Positions 46,567-57,099 of a DNA stretch of 64,000 nt are shown piece after piece. The DNA is from Dechloromonas sp. HYN0024. GTDB lineage: Bacteria > Pseudomonadota > Gammaproteobacteria > Burkholderiales > Rhodocyclaceae. Every line of letters starts with the position of its first letter. The first letter of the stretch is position 1. The notes beneath the pieces were generated by a model. The model was not told where the DNA came from, searched no databases, and was given only the letters and a program-made list of their open reading frames with translations. Location of the stretch: positions 2,240,001 to 2,304,000 of the forward strand of contig NZ_CP031842.1 in the NCBI RefSeq assembly GCF_003441615.1, read 5' to 3'. Made by a program: the position numbers and the translations under genes.

Positions 46567-48816
46567 TCAGTCGCCGCGTTTCACTAGCCAATCGAGCAAA
46601 GTCGCATACAACTTTTGCGGTTCAACGGGCTTGCTGACGTGCTCATTCATACCTGCGGCTAGACAGGCTTCGCGATCGTCATCAAAGGCATTCGCTGTCA
46701 TCGCGATGATGGGCGTAGTCTGGTTAAGCAAGCCGGCGCGGATGGCTTGCGTGGCCTCCGTGCCGTTCATGACCGGCATCTGCATATCCATCAGGATCAG
46801 GGCGTAACGGTTCTGACCGGCCATCTCGGCGGCCTCCTGGCCATTCCCGACAACATCCACCACCAATCCCGCATCTTCAAGCAGTTCGCGCGATATTTCC
46901 TGGGTGATTGGCTCATCTTCCGCCAGCAGGATACGTGTGCCGGCATATTTGGCCAGCGCCTGCTCCGCCGAGAAGGTTTCAGCGCTTGCTGCAGGTACCA
47001 TGACAGCGGGTTCGCGCTTCTTGAACGGAACGACGAACCAGAAGTTGCTGCCTTGCCCCGGGAAGCTTTCCACGCCGATTTCCCCACCCATGAGCGCGAC
47101 CAGCCGCTTGCAGATCGCCAGCCCGAGTCCGGTGCCGCCAAACTTTCTGGCCATGCTGTTGTCGGCCTGTTCAAAGGATTGGAACAGACGCGACTGCGTA
47201 TCGGCGTCTATACCGATGCCAGTGTCACGGACTTCGAAACGCACTTGTACCGACTCGCTTGTTTCGCCGACCGAGCGGACGCGCAGATCGACCGCGCCCT
47301 GTTGCGTAAATTTGATGGCGTTAGCGACAAGATTTGAGAGTACCTGGCCAAGCCGCAACGGATCGCCCTTGAGCGGCGCTTGTGCAAGCTCGACGGGCAT
47401 GTCGCCAGCCAGGCGCAGTCCTTTCTCCATGGCCTTGCACTCAAGCATACTGACAACGCTTTCCACACTCTGACTCAAGCGCAGCGGCACGTCTTCAAGC
47501 ACCATGCGCTCGGCTTCAATCTTGGAAAGATCGAGGATGTCGTTGAGGACAACCAGCAGACGTTCGGCGGAAATCTGCGCCTTGTCGAGTTGATCCAGCC
47601 CCTTGGGATCGGCCATGCGGCGTTTGGCCATGTCTATCATGCCCATCACGCCGTTCATTGGCGTGCGCAGTTCGTGGCTCATGTTGGCCAGGAAGGTGCT
47701 CTTGGCTCGACTGGCAGATTCAGCGGCAATTTTGGCTTCGATGAGGGCGGCAGTACGCTGCAGCACTTCCTGCTCAAGGTGCTCGCGGTGGTGGGCCAAC
47801 TCATGCGCAATCTGCATGCGTTCCGTAATATCGCGGGTAAAACCGACGGTGCCGAGCAGCTTGCCATCAAGTTCCACCGGTGACTTGTATGTTTCGAACC
47901 ACTGCCGTAGGCCGTTGCCGTTAATGATTTCCTCTTCAACATTTTTTGCCTGCCCCGAAGCGAGCACCGCCCTGTCGTCAGCCAGATAGCCTTCCGCCAG
48001 TTCGGGCGGAGCAATATTGAAATCATTCTTGCCCACCAGATCGTTGGCGCTACTCGCCCCGAACAGCTTCACGAACTGGTCGTTAACAGCAAGGAAGCGG
48101 CTTTCAGTGTCCTTCAGCCAGACCGCAAATGGGAAATTGTCGAGCAAGGCGCGCTGATACCGCTCGTGTTGCCGCAAGGCCTGCTCGGCATTTTTTCGCT
48201 CGGTAATATCGTCGTAGATTCCCAGCACACCGATTACCCGCCCCGATGCATCCAGCAATGGCACCTTTGACGTACGCAACCAGATAGTTTGGCCATTCGG
48301 CGTCGTCTGTGGCTCCTCGTAGTTCATGCGCGCCACTCCCGACGCCATCACCTGCCGGTCGTCGGCGCGGTAAAGCTCGGCCTGCTTGGCCCAGCCCATG
48401 GCGAAGTCGTCCCGTCCAATGAGATCAACTGGCGTCTGCAGCCCGGCATCGTGTGCAAAGGCAGGATTGCAGCCGAGATAGCGAGACTCGCAATCCTTCC
48501 AGAAAACACGAATCGGCGCGGTATCGATGATCGATTGCAATAAACTGCGGGATTCCTGCAACGCTATCTTCGACTCACTACGGGCCACTTCTCGCAGCAG
48601 GTAAGTCAGCAAGCCCAGGCTCGGTGGCGCGATGATGCATGCGGTGACGACACCGGTCAGCACATAGTCCCAGGTCACTTCGCCTTTCAGCAACAGGCTC
48701 ATCACCGATACGATCAGGAGCGCACCGAGCACGGCCCCTGACGACACAACTACCCACAGGCGCCAGCCCTGCAGCCGCAGAAGCAATGAAACCAGAGCAT
48801 GGTGTTGAGTAGGCAC
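46567..48816 (-). CDS. Hybrid sensor histidine kinase with two PAS domains
   Basis: A 749-residue kinase: two N-terminal membrane spans (about 18-72) with almost no periplasmic part, two PAS domains (about 88-210 and 215-340, both with FWKD/WLKD motifs), HisKA with His381 in [15 protein letters not shown], an ATPase domain ([14 protein letters not shown]) and a receiver with Asp677 ([13 protein letters not shown]). The start is a GTG. It converges on the dehydrogenase operon; no cognate regulator lies beside it. Confidence 0.92.
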   Translation of the reverse strand: MPTQHHALVSLLLRLQGWRLWVVVSSGAVLGALLIVSVMSLLLKGEVTWDYVLTGVVTACIIAPPSLGLLTYLLREVARSESKIALQESRSLLQSIIDTAPIRVFWKDCESRYLGCNPAFAHDAGLQTPVDLIGRDDFAMGWAKQAELYRADDRQVMASGVARMNYEEPQTTPNGQTIWLRTSKVPLLDASGRVIGVLGIYDDITERKNAEQALRQHERYQRALLDNFPFAVWLKDTESRFLAVNDQFVKLFGASSANDLVGKNDFNIAPPELAEGYLADDRAVLASGQAKNVEEEIINGNGLRQWFETYKSPVELDGKLLGTVGFTRDITERMQIAHELAHHREHLEQEVLQRTAALIEAKIAAESASRAKSTFLANMSHELRTPMNGVMGMIDMAKRRMADPKGLDQLDKAQISAERLLVVLNDILDLSKIEAERMVLEDVPLRLSQSVESVVSMLECKAMEKGLRLAGDMPVELAQAPLKGDPLRLGQVLSNLVANAIKFTQQGAVDLRVRSVGETSESVQVRFEVRDTGIGIDADTQSRLFQSFEQADNSMARKFGGTGLGLAICKRLVALMGGEIGVESFPGQGSNFWFVVPFKKREPAVMVPAASAETFSAEQALAKYAGTRILLAEDEPITQEISRELLEDAGLVVDVVGNGQEAAEMAGQNRYALILMDMQMPVMNGTEATQAIRAGLLNQTTPIIAMTANAFDDDREACLAAGMNEHVSKPVEPQKLYATLLDWLVKRGD

Positions 48817-48864
48817 TTTAAAGACCCTATTACTGTTGCGACATTATCCCCAGATTTGCACCCA

Positions 48865-48893
48865 GGCAGGATTGACCGACGTCAATGCCTGCC
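48865..48893. promoter_or_regulatory. CRP/FNR-type palindrome within a hairpin
   Basis: ATTGACCGACGTCAAT (48871-48886) is a TTGAC-N4-GTCAA palindrome of the FNR/DNR type, extended by GGCAGG and CCTGCC arms into a long near-perfect hairpin. It lies about 50 bases upstream of the hybrid kinase start. It may be a DNR/NnrR-like site; the long arms also allow an RNA structure role. Confidence 0.45.
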
Positions 48894-49012
48894 CTTAAAC
48901 CAACAACAAATCGCTGTCTGGCAACAGGTGCCGACGCCGTGACGACGAGACCTGGAATAGGCACCGGACCACCCGAAAACCCTCATTGCTTACGCCCTTT
49001 GTCATATTTCAA

Positions 49013-49048
49013 ATGAATAACCATTCTGATAACATGGTCATTATTCAT
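49013..49048. repeat. A/T-rich inverted repeat
   Basis: ATGAATAACCAT and ATGGTCATTATTCAT are imperfect inverted copies, 55 bases before a 60-residue gene. It could be an operator for that gene. Confidence 0.35.
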
Positions 49049-49102
49049 CTACCAATGACCGACTGACCGATTGCTCACCAGCAAGTGACACAGGAGTGGA
49101 CC

Positions 49103-49285
49103 ATGAATTCTGTTCCAAGCAATAAGCAGCTGAAAGATGAGCCCCTGGCCGCCTATCTGGGCTCCGTCAAGTTACTTGGCGAGAAACTCGGCCGCATTGC
49201 CTCCGGCAAGAAAGAAATTGCCGGCAACCTGAGCCGTGCAGCAGCCGCCCTGAGGTCTATTGCGGCCATAAGCAAACCCAAATAA
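49103..49285 (+). CDS. Small basic hypothetical protein
   Basis: A 60-residue helical protein beginning MNSVPSNKQLKDEP and rich in Lys, Ala and Ser. I recognise no family. The ATG has a good AGGAG six bases upstream, better than many long genes here, which supports translation. An inverted repeat lies in its upstream region. Function unknown; it is the only intact candidate gene between the hybrid kinase and the aldehyde dehydrogenase. Confidence 0.5.
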   Translation: MNSVPSNKQLKDEPLAAYLGSVKLLGEKLGRIASGKKEIAGNLSRAAAALRSIAAISKPK

Positions 49286-49367
49286 ATCCGCAGTCCCGTG
49301 AGCTTTGCTATCCAGCAGAAGGCTCACGATGTTGGCAGATATCGGAACAATCTCGGCAAGCCAAAAA

Positions 49368-49511
49368 CTACCGGGCGGCCTTGCTCAACCTGACAGTAAG
49401 CCAGAAGGCACTGCCCGAGCCTTGCTTGCTATCGACACCGATATCCCCGCCCGTTGCTTTCACCGGACGCTTGCTCAGGGCAAGGCCGAATCCGAACAAA
49501 TGCTGAGCCAG
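49368..49511 (-). pseudogene. Histidine kinase ATPase-domain remnant
   Basis: On the minus strand about 48 codons encode [17 protein letters not shown], then [20 protein letters not shown] and a stop. This is the end of a kinase ATPase domain (G2 box LGLALSKR, then the GGxIxVxSxxGxGSxFW block). The rest of the kinase is missing upstream, and the first glycine box is damaged. It is a decayed fragment. A 94-codon frame on the plus strand over the same place is therefore not trusted. Confidence 0.7.
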
Positions 49512-49811
49512 ATGAAGGCCCGATGGAAAAAGCGGCAAATTCACACGCGCCAGCACTGCTCCACATTTGAGCAGTTGCTGATCAAATGATCAGCACCGAC
49601 TTCCCGGCAAGTCCTTTTTCCCCAGCCGATTCATACACAACACAATGATTTTATTAAGTTTAATTATTTTCGAAGGCTGATCGGAACGCCTGGCACACGG
49701 CATGCACATTACTTGGCACGAGCCACGGCAGGTCGTCATCGCGAATCAACCGAATCTGCCGGCTTCGAGTTACCCCGTTAGCCATTCAATTCGAGAACAC
49801 TGGAGACAAAT
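49512..49811 (+). promoter_or_regulatory. Aldehyde dehydrogenase upstream region
   Basis: About 300 bases without a gene. An A/T-rich tract (ATTTTATTAAGTTTAATTATT, 49645-49665) lies 25 bases upstream of the sigma-54 promoter and could help DNA bending or factor binding. GGAGAC precedes the dehydrogenase ATG. Confidence 0.4.
49690..49706 (+). promoter_or_regulatory. Sigma-54 promoter of the aldehyde dehydrogenase gene
   Basis: CTGGCACACGGCATGCA has a perfect -24 TGGCAC and a -12 ATGCA (one base off TTGCA) with exact 10-base GG-GC spacing, 107 bases before the ATG. It is the weakest of the five sigma-54 matches. Confidence 0.75.
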
Positions 49812-51335
<1,524 letters not shown>

Positions 51336-51485
51336 TTCCATGCTCAGATCACTCGTGACGCGAAGACAGGCCGAAGACAGTGCGATTAGCACGGCGATGC
51401 GGCGTCGACAAAGTCACGGCTGGTCTGAGTTGGAATAAACCGAGCATCTCCTCCACTGGCCGCATTGTTTTTGCGGGCAACTCTT

Positions 51486-51512
51486 GGGGGCGGGTAACCG
51501 CCCCCCTTTTTT
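51486..51512 (+). terminator. Terminator or attenuator between aldehyde dehydrogenase and DUF779 genes
   Basis: GGGGGCGG/CCGCCCCC stem with a GTAA loop and a T6 tail, only 23 bases before the DUF779 start. If it is leaky it would set a lower level for the two downstream genes; no separate promoter is evident. Confidence 0.8.
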
Positions 51513-51535
51513 AAATTCACTTTTGGGAGAATTTC

Positions 51536-51907
51536 ATGGTCGACCGTGTCATCTGTACGCCGGCAACGCTTGAACTGATCGCGCTCCTGAAACAGCAATA
51601 CGGGCCGGAACTGATGTTCCACCAGTCCGGCGGCTGCTGCGACAACAGCGCTGCCAACTGCTACCTGCCCACGGACCTGACCATCGGCCCCTACGACGTC
51701 CATCTGGGTGATATCGGCGGCGTGCCGTTCTATATCAGCGCCTCGCAATACGAGTACTGGAAGCACACGCAACTGATCATCGATGTGATCGAGGGATCGG
51801 GCGGTACCTTCTCGCTCGAAGGCAATACCGGCAAGGCTTTCCACACGCGTTCGCGCTTGTTTACCGACGCCGAATGGGCCGAACTGCAGGCCGCTGGCAT
51901 CGTTTAA
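51536..51907 (+). CDS. DUF779 protein
   Basis: A 123-residue DUF779 protein, a family often found next to ExaC/AcoD-type aldehyde dehydrogenases. It has several Cys (SGGCCDNSAANCY) that could bind a metal and the family ending FHTRSRLFTDAEW. Function is unknown. GGGAG precedes the ATG. It is followed 17 bases later by a cytochrome c gene. Confidence 0.92.
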   Translation: MVDRVICTPATLELIALLKQQYGPELMFHQSGGCCDNSAANCYLPTDLTIGPYDVHLGDIGGVPFYISASQYEYWKHTQLIIDVIEGSGGTFSLEGNTGKAFHTRSRLFTDAEWAELQAAGIV

Positions 51908-51924
51908 TCCAAGGAAATACTCTC

Positions 51925-52263
51925 ATGAACAAGCAACTGCACACCACCCTGCTGCTGCCCCTGCTCGCAGCCGCCACCTTCGCCAGCGTCACGCCGGCCC
52001 ATGCCGCCGACGGTGAAGCCATCGTCAAGAAAGCCCGCTGCGTCGCCTGCCATGCCGTCGACCAGAAACGCGTCGGCCCGGCCTACAAGGAGGTCGCTGC
52101 CAAATACAAGGGCGACAGCAAGATCGCTGCGGTCCTCTTCGAAAAGGTTCGCCATGGCGGCTCCGGCAACTGGGGCCAGATCCCGATGATTCCCCACCCG
52201 GCAGACAAGATCAGCGACGACGACCTGAAAGCCGCCGTGCAGTGGATCCTGGCTCTCGAATAA
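51925..52263 (+). CDS. Cytochrome c (c551/c552-like)
   Basis: A 112-residue class I cytochrome c with signal peptide (cleaved near AHAAD), haem motif C39-V-A-C42-H43, KRVGPAYKEVAAKY and a Met ligand in QIPMIPHP, typical of small c551 electron carriers. AAGGAA precedes the ATG. It could link the quinoprotein chain to an oxidase or nitrate-type reductase. A GCGCCCC/GGGGCGC hairpin without a T-run follows at 52271-52289. Confidence 0.92.
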   Translation: MNKQLHTTLLLPLLAAATFASVTPAHAADGEAIVKKARCVACHAVDQKRVGPAYKEVAAKYKGDSKIAAVLFEKVRHGGSGNWGQIPMIPHPADKISDDDLKAAVQWILALE

Positions 52264-52395
52264 GCGATGCCGCGCCCCGCCAAGGGGCGCCCAAGGGAGA
52301 ACAGCAATTCCCTCGGTGGAAAATCGCCAAAAGCCATGAACGACCCAATCTTAGCGATCGGTTTTACTTATACCGACGGGATTGAGCGATGTCCC

Positions 52396-54744
52396 CTAAG
52401 GCAGGGAGATCTGAAACCATCTCAGGATCGTTTCAAAGAAATGATCTGGATCAACCGGTTTGGTAATGAAGTCATTCATCCCCGCCGCCATACAACGCTC
52501 TCTGTCTTCAACAAACGCATTGGCGGTCATTGCCAGAATCGGGGTGTCGGCATAGCCGGGCAACGCGCGGATCACGCGCGTCGCCTCAAGACCATTCATC
52601 TGCGGCATTTGCATATCCATCAGGATCAGGTCGTAGTGACTGCGTTGCGCCATGGCGACAGCGACAGCCCCATCCTCAGCCAGTTCTACGGTGAGCCCGA
52701 CATCTTCCAGCAGGTTGCACGACACCTCCTGATTGATTGGCTCATCCTCTGCCAGAAGTATACGAGCGCCAGCGTGGATCGTCTTGAGGAGCAGCTCAGT
52801 CGACTGCTCGGCAACAGGTGCCGTAGCAGGCGCTGCATCCCTCGTTTTTTTCATCGGCACGATGAACCAGAAAGTACTTCCCTGCCCCGGCACACTGTCG
52901 ATACCGAGCGTCCCACCCATGATTTCAACGAGTCGCTTGCTGATCGCGAGTCCCAGGCCGGTGCCACCGTATTTTCGCGTCATTGAGACATCGGCTTGCT
53001 CGAAGGCCACGAACAGACGTTTCTGATTGTCGGCTGAAATGCCAATGCCGGTATCTTCCACCTCGCAACGGAAAACAATCTCGTCGGTGGACTCTTTCTC
53101 CTGCCTGATGCGTACCGTGATGGAACCGTGCTCGGTAAATTTGACGGCATTGCCGGCCAAATTGAGCAACACCTGTCCCAGACGCAAAGGATCCCCAATC
53201 AAATGCAGCCTGGCGATGTCTGCGGGCAGGTCAAAGAACAGCTTCAATCCTTTTTCCGCCACACGCTGACCGATCATGATGCTCAGGTTTTCAAGAACCT
53301 GAGGGAAATTGAATCGCACCTGACCCAATGTAAGTTTGTTGGCCTCAATCTTGGAGAGGTCGAGGATGTCGTTGATCACCGAAAGGAGATGGGCCGAAGC
53401 CTGCTTCACCTTGGTCAACTGATCAATCTGTTTGGGTTCGGAGACCCGCCTCAACACCAGATCGGTCATGCCCATGATGGCATTCATGGGGGTGCGAAGT
53501 TCATGACTCATGTTTGCCAGGAAGGTGCTTTTCGCGAGATTGGCTGCGACAGCGGACTCTTTGGCCAGATTCAATGCAGAGGTTCGCTCTTCAACGAGCG
53601 ACTCCAGGTGATGGCGGTGCTGTTCGAGTTCGGCCGCTGATTCCTTCTGCGCAGTGATATCAACGCAAAACCCGATATACCCGATGAAATTGCCATCGCT
53701 GTCATAGCGCGGATTTCCATCATCCCTGATCCAGTGATACGTGCCATCGGCATGATGAATCCGATACTCCATGCTGAACGGCTTCTGAGCATCGAATGAC
53801 CTCACGTAGGTCTGCAGGCAATGTTCATGATCGTCAGGATGAAGACCTTGAACCCAGCCATTGCCGACCTCCTGCGCCAGCGTTCTACCGGTAAAACGCA
53901 ACCATGGCTGATTAAAGTAGTTGCATAGCTTATCAAGGCCAGAGGTCCAGATCAGCGTCGATCCACCATCAGCCAGGGTCCGGAAATGCTGCTCGTTCTC
54001 CCGCAACAATATTTCAGTTCGCTTACGCTCCTCAATTTCCCGGGACATGCCTTCATGACTCAACTTTATCTGCCAACTCATGGCATCAAAAGACTGGGCC
54101 AATTGGGAAATTTCGTCGTGTTCGACGGATTTAACCCCTGTTTGAACACCGTATTCGCCACGGCCAATCTTTTCCGCAGCCTCGCGCAGGCGAAGGAGAT
54201 CGCGGGTCAGCCACCAGCTGAACAGGGCGAACAGGAAGCCCGCGAGAATCAAACCGGCAATGGCAATCATTCCATTCTGGCGGGCCAGTGCTTCACGCGC
54301 CGCGACCAGGAAACTGGTTGAAATGCCGATATTGACTTTGCCAACCCTCACGCCGTTGATCGACAAGACCATGTCAACATCAACATGCTCATCGCTCCCA
54401 GCACCTTCATGCCGACCATGGATCGGATCGTAAGCGCCACGCGGGATTTCACCGGCCTGCCCTACAACGACGCCATCCGTATCAATCACCTCGATGTGCT
54501 CAACCGTATGCGCCAGACGAAGCTCTCGCAGGATGTCATTGAGCGTTGAGTAATCATGCTGGACAAGCGGGCCGGAGATCGCCAGGTTCAAGAGCGGCTG
54601 GATCGTTTCAATCCGGATCTGCATCTGTTCCTTGAGAACTTCCTGCGTGATCCGGCTGGCGTTATAGATGATCAGCGACAGGACGATGCACTGTATGACT
54701 ACAGCACCCAAAATCAACTTCGCACGTAGTGAGAGGTTCCACAT
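52396..54744 (-). CDS. Hybrid sensor histidine kinase paired with a binding protein
   Basis: A 782-residue kinase: TM1 (about 9-28), a periplasmic sensor of about 130 residues, TM2 (about 157-178), HAMP, PAS_3 (about 250-370), HisKA with His414 in [15 protein letters not shown], an ATPase domain ([14 protein letters not shown]) and a receiver with Asp710. It follows a PhnD-like binding-protein gene by 20 bases, so it probably senses that protein's ligand state, as in TorT/TorS or LuxP/LuxQ pairs. No output domain is present. Confidence 0.92.
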   Translation of the reverse strand: MWNLSLRAKLILGAVVIQCIVLSLIIYNASRITQEVLKEQMQIRIETIQPLLNLAISGPLVQHDYSTLNDILRELRLAHTVEHIEVIDTDGVVVGQAGEIPRGAYDPIHGRHEGAGSDEHVDVDMVLSINGVRVGKVNIGISTSFLVAAREALARQNGMIAIAGLILAGFLFALFSWWLTRDLLRLREAAEKIGRGEYGVQTGVKSVEHDEISQLAQSFDAMSWQIKLSHEGMSREIEERKRTEILLRENEQHFRTLADGGSTLIWTSGLDKLCNYFNQPWLRFTGRTLAQEVGNGWVQGLHPDDHEHCLQTYVRSFDAQKPFSMEYRIHHADGTYHWIRDDGNPRYDSDGNFIGYIGFCVDITAQKESAAELEQHRHHLESLVEERTSALNLAKESAVAANLAKSTFLANMSHELRTPMNAIMGMTDLVLRRVSEPKQIDQLTKVKQASAHLLSVINDILDLSKIEANKLTLGQVRFNFPQVLENLSIMIGQRVAEKGLKLFFDLPADIARLHLIGDPLRLGQVLLNLAGNAVKFTEHGSITVRIRQEKESTDEIVFRCEVEDTGIGISADNQKRLFVAFEQADVSMTRKYGGTGLGLAISKRLVEIMGGTLGIDSVPGQGSTFWFIVPMKKTRDAAPATAPVAEQSTELLLKTIHAGARILLAEDEPINQEVSCNLLEDVGLTVELAEDGAVAVAMAQRSHYDLILMDMQMPQMNGLEATRVIRALPGYADTPILAMTANAFVEDRERCMAAGMNDFITKPVDPDHFFETILRWFQISLP

Positions 54745-54764
54745 GCTGTGATCGTCCGATGACG

Positions 54765-55601
54765 TTATTTCAGCTTCGCTTCGGTCGTCGCGAGATACGG
54801 ATCGAGGCGTCGCATTGCCTCTTCGGTCGCCGTACTCAATGAGTCATAGCCAAGCTTTTGAAAAAAAGGTGTCGCTTCGGGAGTTTTGCCAAATGCGAGC
54901 AATTGCGTCCGCAGACGCTGCAATTCAAGCTTGTTCGTACCAGGGGATGCAATCACCACGTAGCCGGGCAGGACGCCGGCCTGGAGGAGAATTTTTAACT
55001 GATTGCGAGCATTCGAGTCGATAAACCCCTGGCTGCGAAAAACCATGGCCTGGGCAACACCCTGCGTAAGGGCGATCTGGCTGCTGTCATAGCTGCGCGT
55101 TTCAATCACCTTGAAATCCCGCCCCATTTGCAGACCTCTCTTGGCCAAGGCGTCCATCATGACAATCGCCACGAGTGCATTGTTATCGAGAACGGCGATC
55201 GTGCTGCCCCGCAAGGCATCGAGATTAGCCGGTCCATCCGCTTCCCTGGCAAGCAGAATCGCTTGGTGCTCCGGCAAGAACATCACCAGAGGATGCCAGC
55301 CCAGTCGCTTTTGCGCCAAACGGGCAATGTGTGGCGGGCTGATCAGAAGGTCGAAGCCATTCTCCTGAATCCGCTGGTACATACCTCGGAAATTGGGTGG
55401 CGTTTCGAGTTGGACAGACGACAAAGCCAAGCCCTTTTCCAGACTCTCCATCAGGGGCTGGTAGATTTCATAAGCGGCGCGAGACGAGACAACAGGCAAG
55501 GTACCAAGACGCAACACCTTATCTGCGGCCAACGCCGGAGGACCAAGCAGCATTGCCCCCAAGATCAGCAAAATCTGAATTAAGCGGCATCCTTGGCGCA
55601 T
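54765..55601 (-). CDS. PhnD/SsuA-like periplasmic binding protein, sensor partner
   Basis: A 278-residue periplasmic solute-binding protein (phosphonate/phosphite type) with signal peptide ending near ALAAD. Family features are LRLGTLPVVSSRAAYEIYQPL, the FDLLISPPHIA segment and VIASPGTNK. No ABC permease or ATPase lies nearby; its only partner is the kinase after it, so it is likely a sensor. The ATG at 55601 has GGGAG upstream and is preferred to an in-frame start 12 codons earlier. Confidence 0.88.
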   Translation of the reverse strand: MRQGCRLIQILLILGAMLLGPPALAADKVLRLGTLPVVSSRAAYEIYQPLMESLEKGLALSSVQLETPPNFRGMYQRIQENGFDLLISPPHIARLAQKRLGWHPLVMFLPEHQAILLAREADGPANLDALRGSTIAVLDNNALVAIVMMDALAKRGLQMGRDFKVIETRSYDSSQIALTQGVAQAMVFRSQGFIDSNARNQLKILLQAGVLPGYVVIASPGTNKLELQRLRTQLLAFGKTPEATPFFQKLGYDSLSTATEEAMRRLDPYLATTEAKLK

Positions 55602-55741
55602 TTGTAATCTCCCTTTTTTCTCTCCCGCAGACTCCATAATGGACCATAAAAATCAATTTCACCAGTAAAATTGTTTTTGATACATATAGCGTATTTTCCG
55701 CCCCCCATCCCGGCGGCGCGCGAGAAATAGCGAACCCGTGT

Positions 55742-56365
55742 TTAAGCCCCGCCAACCAGAAGAGTCCGCATGACAGCCGCCCCCTTGGCGGTCAGCAACC
55801 AGCCCAGAATGCCGATGTTGATCAACACCGTCGCCCAGAAGATCACCTGGAATGATCTCTTGCGCGATTTGTGGCGCAACACCTTCTGGGCAAGCAAAGC
55901 CCCCGGCCAACCGCCGACAAGACCGATCAGGAGCAGGGTACTTTCCTGCGTTCGCCATCGACCGCTCACGGCGGCCGATTTATCCCAGGCATACATGACA
56001 AAAGCCAGCAGACTGGCCACGGCATATAACCCGGCAAGCGCGGGTGGCAATTTGCCAAACACAGCGGACGCAGTGACTGACAGCAAAAACAGCACGGCCA
56101 ACATGGGTGACACACCCTTCCACCTGCTGCTGCGATCAGATGCAGCAGGCACCGATGCAACGACAAATGCGACATTTTCTGCCCGGACCCTGCCCGTGGC
56201 ATCCGTTGCCAGCGTATAGGTGACGATTTCACCTAGCGAGGGGCGTCGGTCTCGACGGGTAAACGCCTTGATGTGCAGAAAAACCAGCTCTCCCCCGCCA
56301 TTCGGGGTGATGAAGCCAAAGCCCTGAACGTCCTTCCAGCGGGTGATTTTTCCTTGATAGCGCAT
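55742..56365 (-). CDS. Cold-shock-domain / DUF1294 membrane protein
   Basis: A 207-residue fusion: an N-terminal cold-shock OB fold (about 1-65, MRYQGKITRWKDVQGFGFITP and ELVFLHIKAF), then a DUF1294 membrane domain with four spans (about 90-200). This arrangement is common but of unknown function. The ATG at 56365 opens the cold-shock fold. Five TTCG repeats lie 38-57 bases upstream and may affect expression. Confidence 0.9.
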   Translation of the reverse strand: MRYQGKITRWKDVQGFGFITPNGGGELVFLHIKAFTRRDRRPSLGEIVTYTLATDATGRVRAENVAFVVASVPAASDRSSRWKGVSPMLAVLFLLSVTASAVFGKLPPALAGLYAVASLLAFVMYAWDKSAAVSGRWRTQESTLLLIGLVGGWPGALLAQKVLRHKSRKRSFQVIFWATVLINIGILGWLLTAKGAAVMRTLLVGGA

Positions 56366-56402
56366 GGTTTTGCTCGCAGCCAAAAAATTTAATGGCCTTG
56401 CT

Positions 56403-56422
56403 TTCGTTCGTTCGTTCGTTCG
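56403..56422. repeat. Tetranucleotide repeat (TTCG)5
   Basis: Five tandem TTCG units upstream of the cold-shock/DUF1294 gene. Such repeats can slip and vary in number. The in-frame reading upstream of the ATG is open through the repeat, so either promoter spacing or an extended N terminus could change. Confidence 0.7.
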
Positions 56423-56472
56423 GCCAAGCGTATCACGGGCATATCGTGACCATTCTCCCGCTGAAATTGACA

Positions 56473-56501
56473 ATAAAAAGCCACCCGAAGGTGGCTTTTA
56501 A
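56473..56501 (-). terminator. Terminator of the PedF-cytochrome b561 operon
   Basis: AAAAGCCACC/GGTGGCTTTT stem with a short loop and T-runs on both sides; on the minus strand it ends the four-gene operon. Confidence 0.88.
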
Positions 56502-56565
56502 GGGGAATGCACGGATGTGCTTATTGCTTTAGTCAGTACATATTGCTCCGCTGTGGAACAACTGT

Positions 56566-57099
56566 TCAATTTCTGAACAACCTACCGGGCAGCATGCGCT
56601 GCAATGTGCCGTCTCGCAACATGGCGTGTTTCACTGCGCCAGCCACATGCAGGACGATCAACGCGGCAATGCCCCAGACCAATCCTTCGTGGAGCAATTT
56701 GAAAATGGCATTGAACGATTCACTGGGCGCAACAATTCTCGGCAACTCAACACCGAAAAACTTGGTGGCGTAAGTGGTGAACGACGATGCCAGATAACCG
56801 GCCAGCGGCACCAGGGCGAGCAGGGCGTAGAGCCCATAGTGAGTAACCATTGCCAGCCTGGCCTCCCATCCCCCACTAATAGCAGACGGCGCCGGATGGC
56901 CGCGCCGCCAGGCAAGTCGGACAACAACCAGCAAAAGGGCCAGCAGGCCGAGGGATTTGTGCAGGCCGTAGGCGGCGCTGCGCTCAGCCCCTTTGGGCAG
57001 ATCGACCATGGTCCAGCCGAGCCAGAGCAACCAGGCGATAAGGATGGCCTGCCCCCAGTGCAGGGCGATGGCTGGCAGGGTATAACGCTGACTGTTCAT
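56566..57099 (-). CDS. Cytochrome b561 family protein
   Basis: A 177-residue four-span di-haem b561. Haem-ligand His residues are seen in ALHWGQAIL, YGLHKSLGLLAL, THYGLYALLAL and VLHVAGAVKHAML. Bacterial b561 proteins pass electrons between quinone and periplasmic partners. It is last in a quinoprotein-associated operon and overlaps the propeller gene by ATGA, which suggests a role in that electron path. Confidence 0.92.
   Translation of the reverse strand: MNSQRYTLPAIALHWGQAILIAWLLWLGWTMVDLPKGAERSAAYGLHKSLGLLALLLVVVRLAWRRGHPAPSAISGGWEARLAMVTHYGLYALLALVPLAGYLASSFTTYATKFFGVELPRIVAPSESFNAIFKLLHEGLVWGIAALIVLHVAGAVKHAMLRDGTLQRMLPGRLFRN

Noticed and set aside
49305..49589. 94-codon plus-strand frame
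   Set aside because: The minus strand at the same place encodes a recognisable kinase ATPase remnant, a better explanation.
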